Positions 6,833 through 13,651 of a stretch of 14,398 bases of DNA are shown here, one piece after another. Origin of the DNA: CAZTXD01 sp964617995 (GTDB taxonomy: Bacteria > Actinomycetota > Acidimicrobiia > Spongiisociales > ZC4RG35); the NCBI GenBank assembly GCA_964617995.1, contig CAZTXD010000094.1, positions 1 to 14,398 on the forward strand, written 5' to 3'. The stretch's first letter is position 1, and every line of letters starts with the position of its first letter. A program made the translations under genes and the position numbers. The notes below the pieces were generated by a model. It made no database searches, was not told where the DNA came from, and saw nothing but the letters and a program-made list of their open reading frames with translations.

Positions 6833-8386
6833 ATGGAAAAGACGAAGGGCATATCCGACGATCAGGCCATGAACGCAGAAACCAACTCCGGCGAGTCCAC
6901 CGAGACTCGCACTCCTCCGAGCCGGCCGCCCCTGGTGCGCCCGGTGGCGGGACGTTCCATCGCCGGCGTGGCCGCCGGCCTGGCCCGGTACCTGGGACTG
7001 TCCGTCGGCCTGATCCGATTCGGGTTCTTGGTGGGGATCCTCTTCGGAGGCGCCGGGCTCGTCCTCTACGCGGCGGGATGGCTGCTCATCCGGGACGAAT
7101 CCGAAGCCGAGTCGATCGCCCAGCGGATCGTCGACAACCTCGGCTCGGGACCCTCCTGGCTGGGCGTGGCCCTGGTGATCCTGGCGGCGCTCATCGTGCT
7201 GGACAACGTCACGTTCCTGTCGGGCACGCTGCTGTGGGCCACCGTCTTGGTGGTCGCCGGGCTCCTCCTCTACCGGGGTGACGTCCCCGGCCGGAGCAGA
7301 CCCCCACGCTCTCAGCCGACCTCCCCTGCGGCGACGTTCGAGGACGGCCCGACAGGTGACGACGGTGGTGACACGCCCCCGCCAACGGTCCCCTCCGGCC
7401 CGCCGCCGCCCCAGACACCGCCGGCACTGCCCCAACCACCGTCGATCCTGGGGAGACTCACCATCGGCGTCGGGCTCGTGGCGCTGGGAGTGCTGGCGGT
7501 GATCGACAACCTCACGTCGCTCATCGATCCGCGACCCCGCCACTATCTGGCTCTGGCCACCGTGGTGCTGGGACTGGGGCTCATCGCCGGGGCGTTCGCG
7601 GGTCGAGCGCGGTGGTTGATCCTGTTCGGCGTCTTCCTGGTGCCGCCCCTGATCGCCTCCCCCGTCGCCGAGGTCGACTGGCGAGGCGGATTCGAGCAGG
7701 TCCATGCCCCCACCGAACCGGCCTCGCTCCTCCCCTCCTACGAGTTGGCGGCCGGACGGTACGTCTTCGACCTGACCCGGGTCGAATGGGGAGGCCAGAC
7801 CGAGAACCTGACCGTCGAGCTAGGGGCCGGCGAGATCGTGGTGCTCCTGCCAGAAGACGTCGGACTGACCGGGCGAGCGGAGCTGGGCATCGGCCGGCTC
7901 GAGTCTCCGGAGGGGAGCCAGGGAGGGATAGGCGAGAACGCCCGCACCTTCGACAGGACCGGGCCGGCCGGAAACCTCAATATCGATCTCGAGGTGGGAT
8001 TCGGATCCATCCGCATCTCCCAGCTTCCCGGCACCGGTGGCGAAGTCGAAGCCCGGATCCAGCCTCTCGACAACGGCGACCTCGTCGACATCAATCGCAC
8101 ATCCGGAGACGTGGAACTGGACCTGCGCAGACTCGAACTGTCCGTCGAAGACCACATGGAAATACGACTGGGGAGCGGGAACATCACCGTGCTGGTCCCC
8201 GGCGATCTAAACATCGGAGTCGACGCCTTCGCCGGTATGGGGAGCATCTCCATGTTCGATTCGGTCGAGGGAGGAACGGGTACGTGGGCCTCCGAGTTCC
8301 GGATGGTCGACGAAGATCAGCCCAGCCTCGGACTCCACCTCGAGGTCGGCACCGGCAGCATCACCGTCACTGAAAGGAACCCATGA
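6833..8386 (+). CDS. PspC/LiaF-like membrane protein with toastrack C-terminal domain (EsrI/LiaF-like)
   Basis: A 517-residue membrane protein, probably the modulator of the divergent kinase. Order of parts: a short polar N-terminus; a PspC domain (about 36-90, GRSIAGVAAGLARYLGLSVGL, helix 66-86); two further helices (107-125, 130-147); a Pro/Gly-rich linker (150-205, including PPPTVPSGPPPPQTPP); three more helices (about 210-228, 238-256, 259-277); then a beta-rich domain from 280 to the end. That domain has repeated units such as LTVELGAGEIVVLLPEDVGLTG (326-347), LNIDLEVGFGSIRIS (382-396) and MEIRLGSGNITVLVPGDLNIG (442-462), as in LiaF C-terminal/toastrack folds. Start choice: ATG 6833 has AGGGA 8 nt upstream; ATG 6782, 6791 (GAGGG 9-10 nt upstream) and 6869 are alternatives. 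The TGA overlaps the next ATG by 4 nt. Inhibition of the kinase, as for LiaF and EsrI, is inference. Confidence 0.88.
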   Translation: MEKTKGISDDQAMNAETNSGESTETRTPPSRPPLVRPVAGRSIAGVAAGLARYLGLSVGLIRFGFLVGILFGGAGLVLYAAGWLLIRDESEAESIAQRIVDNLGSGPSWLGVALVILAALIVLDNVTFLSGTLLWATVLVVAGLLLYRGDVPGRSRPPRSQPTSPAATFEDGPTGDDGGDTPPPTVPSGPPPPQTPPALPQPPSILGRLTIGVGLVALGVLAVIDNLTSLIDPRPRHYLALATVVLGLGLIAGAFAGRARWLILFGVFLVPPLIASPVAEVDWRGGFEQVHAPTEPASLLPSYELAAGRYVFDLTRVEWGGQTENLTVELGAGEIVVLLPEDVGLTGRAELGIGRLESPEGSQGGIGENARTFDRTGPAGNLNIDLEVGFGSIRISQLPGTGGEVEARIQPLDNGDLVDINRTSGDVELDLRRLELSVEDHMEIRLGSGNITVLVPGDLNIGVDAFAGMGSISMFDSVEGGTGTWASEFRMVDEDQPSLGLHLEVGTGSITVTERNP

Positions 8387-8589
8387 TGGAACGCCATCGC
8401 TTCGATACCCTGTCTTTCGCCTTCGGGGTGATCTACACCCTCATAGGTGTCCTCTTCCTGATTCCCACCACTCCCTTCGACCTGGTGGACGTCGTGACCG
8501 GATCAATGCGCTGGGTGTGGCCGCTGGCCATCCTCGTGATCGGCACCGCCATCCTGGTGCCGCTGCTCCGGCCAAAGGACGAGGACTGA
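8383..8589 (+). CDS. 68-residue two-helix membrane protein
   Basis: A small hypothetical protein translated from ATG 8383, which overlaps the TGA of the PspC/toastrack gene by 4 nt. AAAGGA (8373-8378) lies 4 nt before it, inside the upstream gene, so the two are certainly one operon. Two hydrophobic helices are clear, at residues 10-28 and 45-62, with a short loop between and a charged tail PKDED. The second helix, WPLAILVIGTAILVPLLR, matches the aromatic-proline-led helix typical of LiaI/LiaF-type membrane regions. Such helices occur in small proteins that sit beside sensor kinases in envelope-stress loci. Nothing identifies a catalytic function. It may be a small accessory subunit of the locus; a second ATG (8386) would shorten it by one residue. 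Confidence 0.82.
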   Translation: MMERHRFDTLSFAFGVIYTLIGVLFLIPTTPFDLVDVVTGSMRWVWPLAILVIGTAILVPLLRPKDED

Positions 8590-8598
8590 CCCTCTTGT

Positions 8599-8631
8599 GA
8601 AGGGAAACCCGGTTGCTCCGGGTTTCCCTTC
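8599..8631. terminator. Bidirectional terminator between convergent genes
   Basis: A perfect inverted repeat, AAGGGAAACCCGG (8600-8612), TTGCT loop (8613-8617), CCGGGTTTCCCTT (8618-8630), extends by one more G-C pair (8599/8631). It lies 10 nt after the stop of the 68-residue gene (plus) and 7 nt after the stop of pncB (minus). The stem ends in CCCTT or its mirror rather than a long U-tract, but its symmetry and place between convergent genes support a two-way intrinsic terminator. Confidence 0.85.
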
Positions 8632-8637
8632 CCGGCG

Positions 8638-10170
8638 TCACGATCCTGATCGCATCCCCGCGAGCACCGACTGCTTGAGGTCGTGGGACTCCTGGCTGAG
8701 CGATACGTGATAGACGTGGGGATTGACCAGGCGCCGAACGCCCGGATCGAGCCGGTCGAGATCCGCCACACGACGTTCCCGAGCTTCTTCGACCGCCTCC
8801 CGCTCGTCGACGACGGCCTGGGGGTCGACCTCCACCAGCAACGACTCCAGCGACGAGATCCCACCGGCCTCCAAAGTTCTCGCTACCCCCGGCTCCGTCG
8901 GATGGTGGAGAAACAACGGGGGAACGAGCTCCTCACCCCGCTGGCACATCACATCGGCGGTGGCCGAGCCACGCTCGTCGTAGACGCGCACCACCTCCTT
9001 GCGGCCCGGGTTCACTACCTTCGCCGGGGTGTCCGAGAGCTTGATGGCGGGGCGCCACTCTCCTGCTTCCTCCACCGCTACCAGCTTGTACACCCCGTCG
9101 AGGCTCGGATCACCCTCGCTGGTGGCCATCTTGGTCCCGACTCCGAAGACGAGGCGGTCGAGCACCGACTCTGCGTCGATGCCGTTACGAGCGGCCTCGA
9201 CGACGATCTGGTTGAGAATCTGCCAGATCGTGATCTCGTCCAGACCCGAGGAGATCACGATCGACACATACCCGAAACCGGCTTTGTCGAGGATCCTCGC
9301 CGACTGGACCGCGAGATGAGCCAGGTCGCCGGAGTCGAGGCGGATCCCCCGGGGCCGGTGACCACGAGCCTCGAGCTCCTCGAAGACACGGATGGCGTTG
9401 GGCAGCCCCGAGTCGAGGGTGTTGATGGTGTCGACGAGGAGGATGCATTCGTCGGGGTATATGTCGGCGTAAGCCCGGAAAGCCCCCAGCTCTCCCTCAC
9501 CGAGAGCCATGAACACCTGCACCATCGAATGAGCGTGGGTTCCCTTGGGCGGAAACCCCACGGCATGGGACATCCCCACGTTCGACGAGAAGTCTGCTCC
9601 TCCCACCAGCGAAGCCCGAGAGGCGGCCGTAGCGCCCCGGTCGGGTGCCCGCCGCATCCCGAACTCGAGCACGGGCCGACCCCTCGCCGCTTCCACCACC
9701 CGCGACGCCTTGGTGGCGATCAGAGTCTGGAAGTTGATGTGGTTGAGGAGGGACGTCTCCACGATCTGCGCCAGGGCGAGCGGTCCTTCCACGACCGTGA
9801 GGGGAACGTTGGCATGAACGACCCGTCCCTCCGGTATCGCCTCGATCCGCAACGCCGACAGGTCACCGACGTCGGCCAGCCAGGCGAGGAAGTCATCGCC
9901 GAACACCTTGTGGCCGCCCTCCGTCCGGTGAGCGGCGAGATGAGCCAGGGACTTGTCGTCGAAACGGGCCTCCCGCATCCACTGCGAGAACCAGGTCAGG
10001 CCGGCGCTGATGCAATAGCCGGCCTGATGCTGCCCGTAGTCGGGGTAACGGCGGAACAGGTGCTCGAACCGGGCGTCCCGCTCGGCCAGCCCCGCCCGGA
10101 AGTAGAGCTGGGCCATCGCGAGCTGATACTGATCGGTGAAGAGGATGCCCTCGGCTGTGTCCCGGTCCAT
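8638..10170 (-). CDS. pncB: Nicotinate phosphoribosyltransferase
   Basis: Joins nicotinate and PRPP to nicotinate mononucleotide (with ATP) in the Preiss-Handler NAD salvage route. From ATG 10170 the protein has 510 residues, in the long bacterial/eukaryotic-type range. It begins with the family motif LFTDQYQLAM (10-19). Later come ETSLLNHINFQT (138-149), RRAPDRGA (173-180), GTHAHSMV (210-217; His in this motif is the one phosphorylated in the family) and the PRPP-binding GIRLDSGDLAHL. An in-frame GTG at 10191 would add seven residues (MSSLTKQ). I prefer ATG 10170 because a TAGCCT box (10186-10181) lies 10 nt before it, between the two starts, which points to a nearly leaderless mRNA. The gene is divergent from pncA, whose product supplies its substrate. 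The 3' end faces a shared terminator. Confidence 0.94.
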   Translation of the reverse strand: MDRDTAEGILFTDQYQLAMAQLYFRAGLAERDARFEHLFRRYPDYGQHQAGYCISAGLTWFSQWMREARFDDKSLAHLAAHRTEGGHKVFGDDFLAWLADVGDLSALRIEAIPEGRVVHANVPLTVVEGPLALAQIVETSLLNHINFQTLIATKASRVVEAARGRPVLEFGMRRAPDRGATAASRASLVGGADFSSNVGMSHAVGFPPKGTHAHSMVQVFMALGEGELGAFRAYADIYPDECILLVDTINTLDSGLPNAIRVFEELEARGHRPRGIRLDSGDLAHLAVQSARILDKAGFGYVSIVISSGLDEITIWQILNQIVVEAARNGIDAESVLDRLVFGVGTKMATSEGDPSLDGVYKLVAVEEAGEWRPAIKLSDTPAKVVNPGRKEVVRVYDERGSATADVMCQRGEELVPPLFLHHPTEPGVARTLEAGGISSLESLLVEVDPQAVVDEREAVEEARERRVADLDRLDPGVRRLVNPHVYHVSLSQESHDLKQSVLAGMRSGS

Positions 10171-10238
10171 CTGTTTCGTCAGGCTAGACACCTCCCGACC
10201 CCCTTCGGTTGGAGGGCGGTGGGCCTAGGCTCGGTGAC
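10171..10238. promoter_or_regulatory. Divergent pncB/pncA promoter region
   Basis: Only 68 bp separate the two start codons (47 bp if pncB starts at GTG 10191). On the plus strand TAGGCT (10226-10231) lies 7 nt before the pncA ATG. On the minus strand TAGCCT (10186-10181) lies 10 nt before the pncB ATG. Both fit the actinobacterial TANNNT -10 element at a distance that leaves little or no 5' untranslated sequence. No good Shine-Dalgarno at normal spacing is seen for either gene. -35 elements are not recognisable. An operator for an NAD-sensing repressor was looked for, but no clear palindrome is present. Confidence 0.5.
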
Positions 10239-10823
10239 ATGACACGCTACGACCAAACCACAGCCCTGGTGGTGGTTGACTGCCAGAACGACTTCGCCGA
10301 CCCCGAAGGGTCCCTGTTCGTAAACGGAGCCGACGAGGTCCTCGCCGTCGCCAACCGCAACGTCGTGGCCGCTGTCGCCGGCGGGGCCCCCGTCGTCTAC
10401 ACCCAGGACTGGCATCCCGAGACCACTCCTCATTTCCAGAAGGACGGCGGAACCTGGCCCGTCCATTGTCTCGCCGGGAGTTGGGGAGCCGACTTCCACC
10501 CCCGGCTCGTAGTGGCGGGACCATCGGTCCGTAAAGGCGTCAACGGGGAGGACGGCTACTCGGGATTCACGATGGCCGATCCCGAGAGCGGCGAGGAGAC
10601 ACCCACGGCGCTCGACGGCATGCTGCGCGAGCTGGACACCGAGCGCGTCGTGATCGTCGGCCTGGCCCTCGACTACTGCGTGAAGGCAACGGCTCTCGAC
10701 GCTGCCCGCCTCGGCTACGAGACCGAGCTCGTCCGGGACGGAACGGCCCCCGTCGATCTCCAGCCCGGCGACGGGGAAGCCGCCGTCAAGGAGCTCGAAG
10801 AAGCCGGAGTTTCGATCGTCTGA
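10239..10823 (+). CDS. pncA: Nicotinamidase
   Basis: Hydrolyses nicotinamide to nicotinate and ammonia, the step before pncB in NAD salvage. The 194-residue protein is of the isochorismatase fold. The catalytic triad is visible: Asp14 (VVDCQNDF), Lys99 (VRKGVN) and Cys147 (LALDYCVKAT). The metal site is Asp57, His59 (TQDWHP), His65 (TTPHFQ) and His76 (WPVHCLAG). These match M. tuberculosis PncA Asp8, Lys96, Cys138 and Asp49, His51, His57, His71. The metal-binding set separates it from plain isochorismatases. ATG 10239 places Asp14 at the usual distance; a TTG at 10209 is in frame but unlikely. A -10-like TAGGCT 7 nt before the ATG suggests leaderless translation. The last 38 bp overlap, tail to tail, with the TauE gene on the other strand. 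Confidence 0.95.
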   Translation: MTRYDQTTALVVVDCQNDFADPEGSLFVNGADEVLAVANRNVVAAVAGGAPVVYTQDWHPETTPHFQKDGGTWPVHCLAGSWGADFHPRLVVAGPSVRKGVNGEDGYSGFTMADPESGEETPTALDGMLRELDTERVVIVGLALDYCVKATALDAARLGYETELVRDGTAPVDLQPGDGEAAVKELEEAGVSIV

Positions 10824-11583
10824 GAGACCAGATCAGCCGGACGGCCACCACCAGAACGAACAAGCCGAAGATCCTCCTCAGCACCACCGCTTCCATGTCG
10901 AGCGCCCACGTCGCTCCCGCCAGCGCGCTCACCACCCCTCCGGCACCCATGGCCAGGCCCTCCCGCAGGTTCATCCGGCCCGCGGCCAGGTTCACGCGCG
11001 TTGCGGCGATGGCGGTGAACACGATGACCATCAGCGAGGTCCCTTCCGCGGTGTGCTGTTCGACACCCAGGAGGAACACGAGGGCCGGAACGATTATCAC
11101 TCCCCCGCCCACACCGGCCACTCCCGCCGCGAAGCCGGCTAGCAAGCCGACGGCGAGCGCCACCAACCAGGCGCCCGGACCCTCCACGGCAACACCGAGC
11201 ACCACGTCCCCTCCGACGACCATCCGGACACCGGCACCGGCGAGGAGGACGACGAACGCCAGGCGAAGCACCTGGGGCGACATGCGACCCATCACCCGCG
11301 AGCCGAGCGTCGATCCGCCGATGGCGCCGGCCGCCACCGCCGCCCCGATCGACCAGTCGACCTCGCCGGCGGCGGCGAACCGGGCGGTGCCGGCGACGGC
11401 GATCACCAGAATCGCCAGCAGGGATGTGGCGTGGGCCCTGTGCTGGGACACCCCCGCCGCGACCATCGACGGAACCATGACGATCCCTCCGCCGACACCG
11501 AAGAGTCCCGCCAGCAGTCCCGCCCCGACACCGATGGCGACAAAGACCCCCACAGGCGTGGTCCGGTCGGCGGTGGAAGGCAT
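10786..11583 (-). CDS. TauE/SafE-family anion exporter
   Basis: A 265-residue inner-membrane transporter of the TauE/SafE (DUF81) family, whose members export sulfite, sulfoacetate or similar organic anions. About eight hydrophobic helices are visible. The family's two-fold inverted repeat shows as GLLAGLFGVGGGIVMVP (22-38) and GLLAGFAAGVAGVGGGVIIVP (146-166), each at the start of a half. Substrate cannot be told from sequence. The ATG at 11583 is preceded by TACCCT 10 nt upstream; there is no clear Shine-Dalgarno. The upstream membrane-protein gene on the same strand ends 47 bp earlier, so both read-through and an own promoter are possible. The 3' end runs 38 bp into the convergent pncA gene. 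A longer open frame (to 11748) has no transporter character and overlaps the upstream gene. Confidence 0.9.
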   Translation of the reverse strand: MPSTADRTTPVGVFVAIGVGAGLLAGLFGVGGGIVMVPSMVAAGVSQHRAHATSLLAILVIAVAGTARFAAAGEVDWSIGAAVAAGAIGGSTLGSRVMGRMSPQVLRLAFVVLLAGAGVRMVVGGDVVLGVAVEGPGAWLVALAVGLLAGFAAGVAGVGGGVIIVPALVFLLGVEQHTAEGTSLMVIVFTAIAATRVNLAAGRMNLREGLAMGAGGVVSALAGATWALDMEAVVLRRIFGLFVLVVAVRLIWSLRRSKLRLLRAP

Positions 11584-11630
11584 CGAGATCGTCAGGGTAG
11601 AGGACGGGGCCCTGAGCAAAGACTGTCGAC
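11584..11630 (-). promoter_or_regulatory. Putative leaderless promoter of the TauE gene
   Basis: The minus strand reads TACCCT (11599-11594) followed by 10 nt and the ATG at 11583. The box and next bases, TACCCTGACGA, are nearly identical to TAGCCTGACGA before pncB at the same distance from its ATG. No -35 is evident. It is a short motif in GC-rich DNA, so chance is not excluded. Confidence 0.35.
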
Positions 11631-13049
11631 TCACCCTCTCCCGCCGTCGTCGTGGACGAGGGTGACCGTGAACACCAGGTAGGCCACCGCCACCAGGAGA
11701 ATGTGGGCAAGTATGCGATTCCCCGAGTCCCCAGCCCCGACACGCCACGGCCCGTCACGCATGAACGGCAGCAGCCACCACAGGAGCCCGTAACCCACGA
11801 CAGGGATCGCCCACAGTCGTGCCGGTGGCTCCCTCACCCTGGCCAGGGCTACCGCCACCAGCGCCACGATCGCCGGCCAGGTGAAGCCCCAGTGACCCTC
11901 GAACAGGATGAGGTTCTGGGTGGTCGCCTCGAGGGTCTCGAGATACAGCTCGGGATCCGTCGCCACGAACACCACCCCCGAGATCGTCATTGCCCCGACC
12001 AAGAGGAGATCGGCGCGGCTCACGATCGGTGACAGTCGGGGGAACCCGGCAGCCGCCAGGACGGCCCCGGCGCCGACGATGGCGACGACCCCGCCGAAGA
12101 TGGGTGCGTCCAGGGCGATCACATCACCGCCGGGAACCCGCGTCGACAGCGTCCCGTACCAGACGCCGACGACCACCAGGGGTGGCCCGCCGACCCAGAG
12201 ACGGGTCGTGCGGACGGAGAGATGGGCACCCGCTACCACCATGAAGAGCGCCACCACCAGCGGCGCCTCCGGTCGGAACAGGAGCGTCACCGCCAGCGCC
12301 AACCCGGCGGGCACAGCCCAGCCCGACCGCGACTCTGCTGCCGCCCAGATTCCCGCCGCCGCGATCAGCAGATAAACAGCCAGGTAGATGTGCGTGTTGA
12401 GGTAGAAGAAGTCGTATAGGAGTCGGTTCGACACAGCCAGGAACATCAACGCCGAGCCGAGCAACAGCAGCCGGCTTCTGCTCTCCAGTCGCGACGTCAT
12501 TCTCGCCGCTACGTGCAGGAAGATCGCGAACCCGTGAACACCGAAGAGCGGCCCGATCGACGCCAGATACCGACGGTCGGTCAGCTCGGAGAGGGCCTGC
12601 AGGGCAGGCACACCGAGGTTGCGAACGTGGAGATCCGAGGGATGGATCTCGGCGAGCGCGTCGGGAAGGTGGAGGTTGTTGGACGCCAGGAGGTATCGGA
12701 GCGAGTCGGGGGTGAGCCGGGTGTAATGCAAGACACGAGTGATGACCACCACGACCAGGACGGTGATCAGGGTGCCCAGCAGCCAGCGCATGTCCCGGCT
12801 CCGCCACCCGTACCGGCCACCCAGCGCGGCACCTGCCAGCCCGACGGCGGCGGTCGCTGCCAGAGCCGTCGGGAGGTGGAGAGTGCCGACCGTGACCACC
12901 ATTCCCAGGGCGATGAGGAGGTAGACGGCTGCTCCGATCGGCAGCGACAGACAGGCGCGGCCCGGGGCCTCGAGGTCCTCGTTCCAGCGCGCCAGCACCA
13001 GGAACCCCACCACCGTCAGGAGCAAGGCAACTCCCGCTTCGACGATCAC
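11631..13049 (-). CDS. Polytopic membrane protein, possibly GT-C-type glycosyltransferase
   Basis: A 472-residue integral membrane protein I cannot assign to a named family. It has roughly eleven to thirteen hydrophobic segments along its length and very short polar loops. Two things hint at the GT-C fold of polyprenyl-phosphate-sugar-dependent glycosyltransferases: an acidic motif TPDSLRYLLASNNLH (113-127) in the first long extracytoplasmic loop after helix 3, and a late DSGNRILAHI (441-450) just before the last helix. LLYDFFYLNTHIYLAVY in the middle and the Arg-Pro-Glu of LLFRPEAPLVV are also typical of such proteins. An O-antigen-polymerase-like role is an alternative. The GTG start at 13049 overlaps the stop of the upstream gene by 4 nt (GTGA), so the two proteins are made together and probably work together at the membrane. 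Confidence 0.72.
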   Translation of the reverse strand: MIVEAGVALLLTVVGFLVLARWNEDLEAPGRACLSLPIGAAVYLLIALGMVVTVGTLHLPTALAATAAVGLAGAALGGRYGWRSRDMRWLLGTLITVLVVVVITRVLHYTRLTPDSLRYLLASNNLHLPDALAEIHPSDLHVRNLGVPALQALSELTDRRYLASIGPLFGVHGFAIFLHVAARMTSRLESRSRLLLLGSALMFLAVSNRLLYDFFYLNTHIYLAVYLLIAAAGIWAAAESRSGWAVPAGLALAVTLLFRPEAPLVVALFMVVAGAHLSVRTTRLWVGGPPLVVVGVWYGTLSTRVPGGDVIALDAPIFGGVVAIVGAGAVLAAAGFPRLSPIVSRADLLLVGAMTISGVVFVATDPELYLETLEATTQNLILFEGHWGFTWPAIVALVAVALARVREPPARLWAIPVVGYGLLWWLLPFMRDGPWRVGAGDSGNRILAHILLVAVAYLVFTVTLVHDDGGRG

Positions 13050-13540
13050 GAATCACCGACGGGGATAGGGGCGATCGACTCGGGCACGACCACGAGCCCG
13101 GACACGGTCCGGGCGATCCAGCGCGTCTCGTCGGGGTCGCCCGGGAGGATCCAGTAGGGAAGGTCCCCGTCAGGGGTCTCGTGAAGGCCCAGAGGTTCGC
13201 CCTGTGAGGACACCGAATCGGGTATGAGGGCGGGATCGTAGACGCGCTCTTCCACCGTCATTCCTGCCAGGCCGCTGGCGAGTTGGGCGTCGACCCAACT
13301 CGTCCCGGGGACCACGAGCGTCGCCCCCTCCGTTCTGTCGTCCAGCTCCAGATAGAAGGCAAAGCGGACGTTGACGCTGCGCTGGGCAGTGTGGGCGAGA
13401 TGGGTGAGCGATCCCTCATGGGAGCGCACGAAAGGTGAGCTGACGGGATACCGCCAGGTGACCCCGAGGCTGAGCACGGACGCAACCGTGAGAGTGGTGA
13501 CGGTCGCGGTCAGGAACCATCGGCTTGATCTCCGCCTCAT
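13046..13540 (-). CDS. Signal-anchored extracytoplasmic protein of unknown function
   Basis: A 164-residue protein I do not recognise. It starts MRRRSSRWF and has one hydrophobic helix (about 8-27), giving a signal peptide or N-terminal anchor. The remainder is soluble, with likely beta strands (VNVRFAFYLELDD, ATLVVPGTSWVDAQLASG, WIARTVSGLVVVPESIAPI). ATG 13540 has GGAGGG 8 nt upstream, a good ribosome binding site. The stop overlaps the GTG of the polytopic membrane protein by 4 nt, so the pair forms an operon in which this protein comes first. The pairing suggests an accessory or substrate-binding partner outside the membrane. No Cys lipobox, catalytic motif or repeat is seen. Confidence 0.75.
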   Translation of the reverse strand: MRRRSSRWFLTATVTTLTVASVLSLGVTWRYPVSSPFVRSHEGSLTHLAHTAQRSVNVRFAFYLELDDRTEGATLVVPGTSWVDAQLASGLAGMTVEERVYDPALIPDSVSSQGEPLGLHETPDGDLPYWILPGDPDETRWIARTVSGLVVVPESIAPIPVGDS

Positions 13541-13651
13541 CGAGCCATCCCTCCAACCACTCCCGGCCGAACGGTACCAGCACCGTTACAGGTAGCACTG
13601 CCCCCGGGCGGCGAGTCCCCGCCACCCGACGGGACCTCTAGCCGTACCCTG
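13541..13651. promoter_or_regulatory. Intergenic region with AACGGT/ACCGTT inverted repeat
   Basis: This 111-bp gap lies between the cupin stop and the start of the unknown secreted-protein gene, both on the minus strand. It holds a perfect 6-bp inverted repeat AACGGT (13570-13575) and ACCGTT (13582-13587) with a 6-bp spacer, 30-47 bp upstream of the ATG at 13540, where an operator or a short hairpin could act. A GC-rich imperfect stem around 13604-13626 (GGGCGG ... CCGCCACCC) could end cupin transcription, but no T-run follows. No other gene is seen. Confidence 0.35.

Noticed and set aside
8683..10242. 519-codon open frame on the plus strand opposite pncB
   Set aside because: Antisense shadow of pncB: its protein has no recognisable motif and runs into the pncA start region.
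10895..11665. 256-codon plus-strand Ala/Thr/Pro-rich frame
   Set aside because: Reverse complement of the TauE gene; low-complexity residues come from translating antisense hydrophobic codons.
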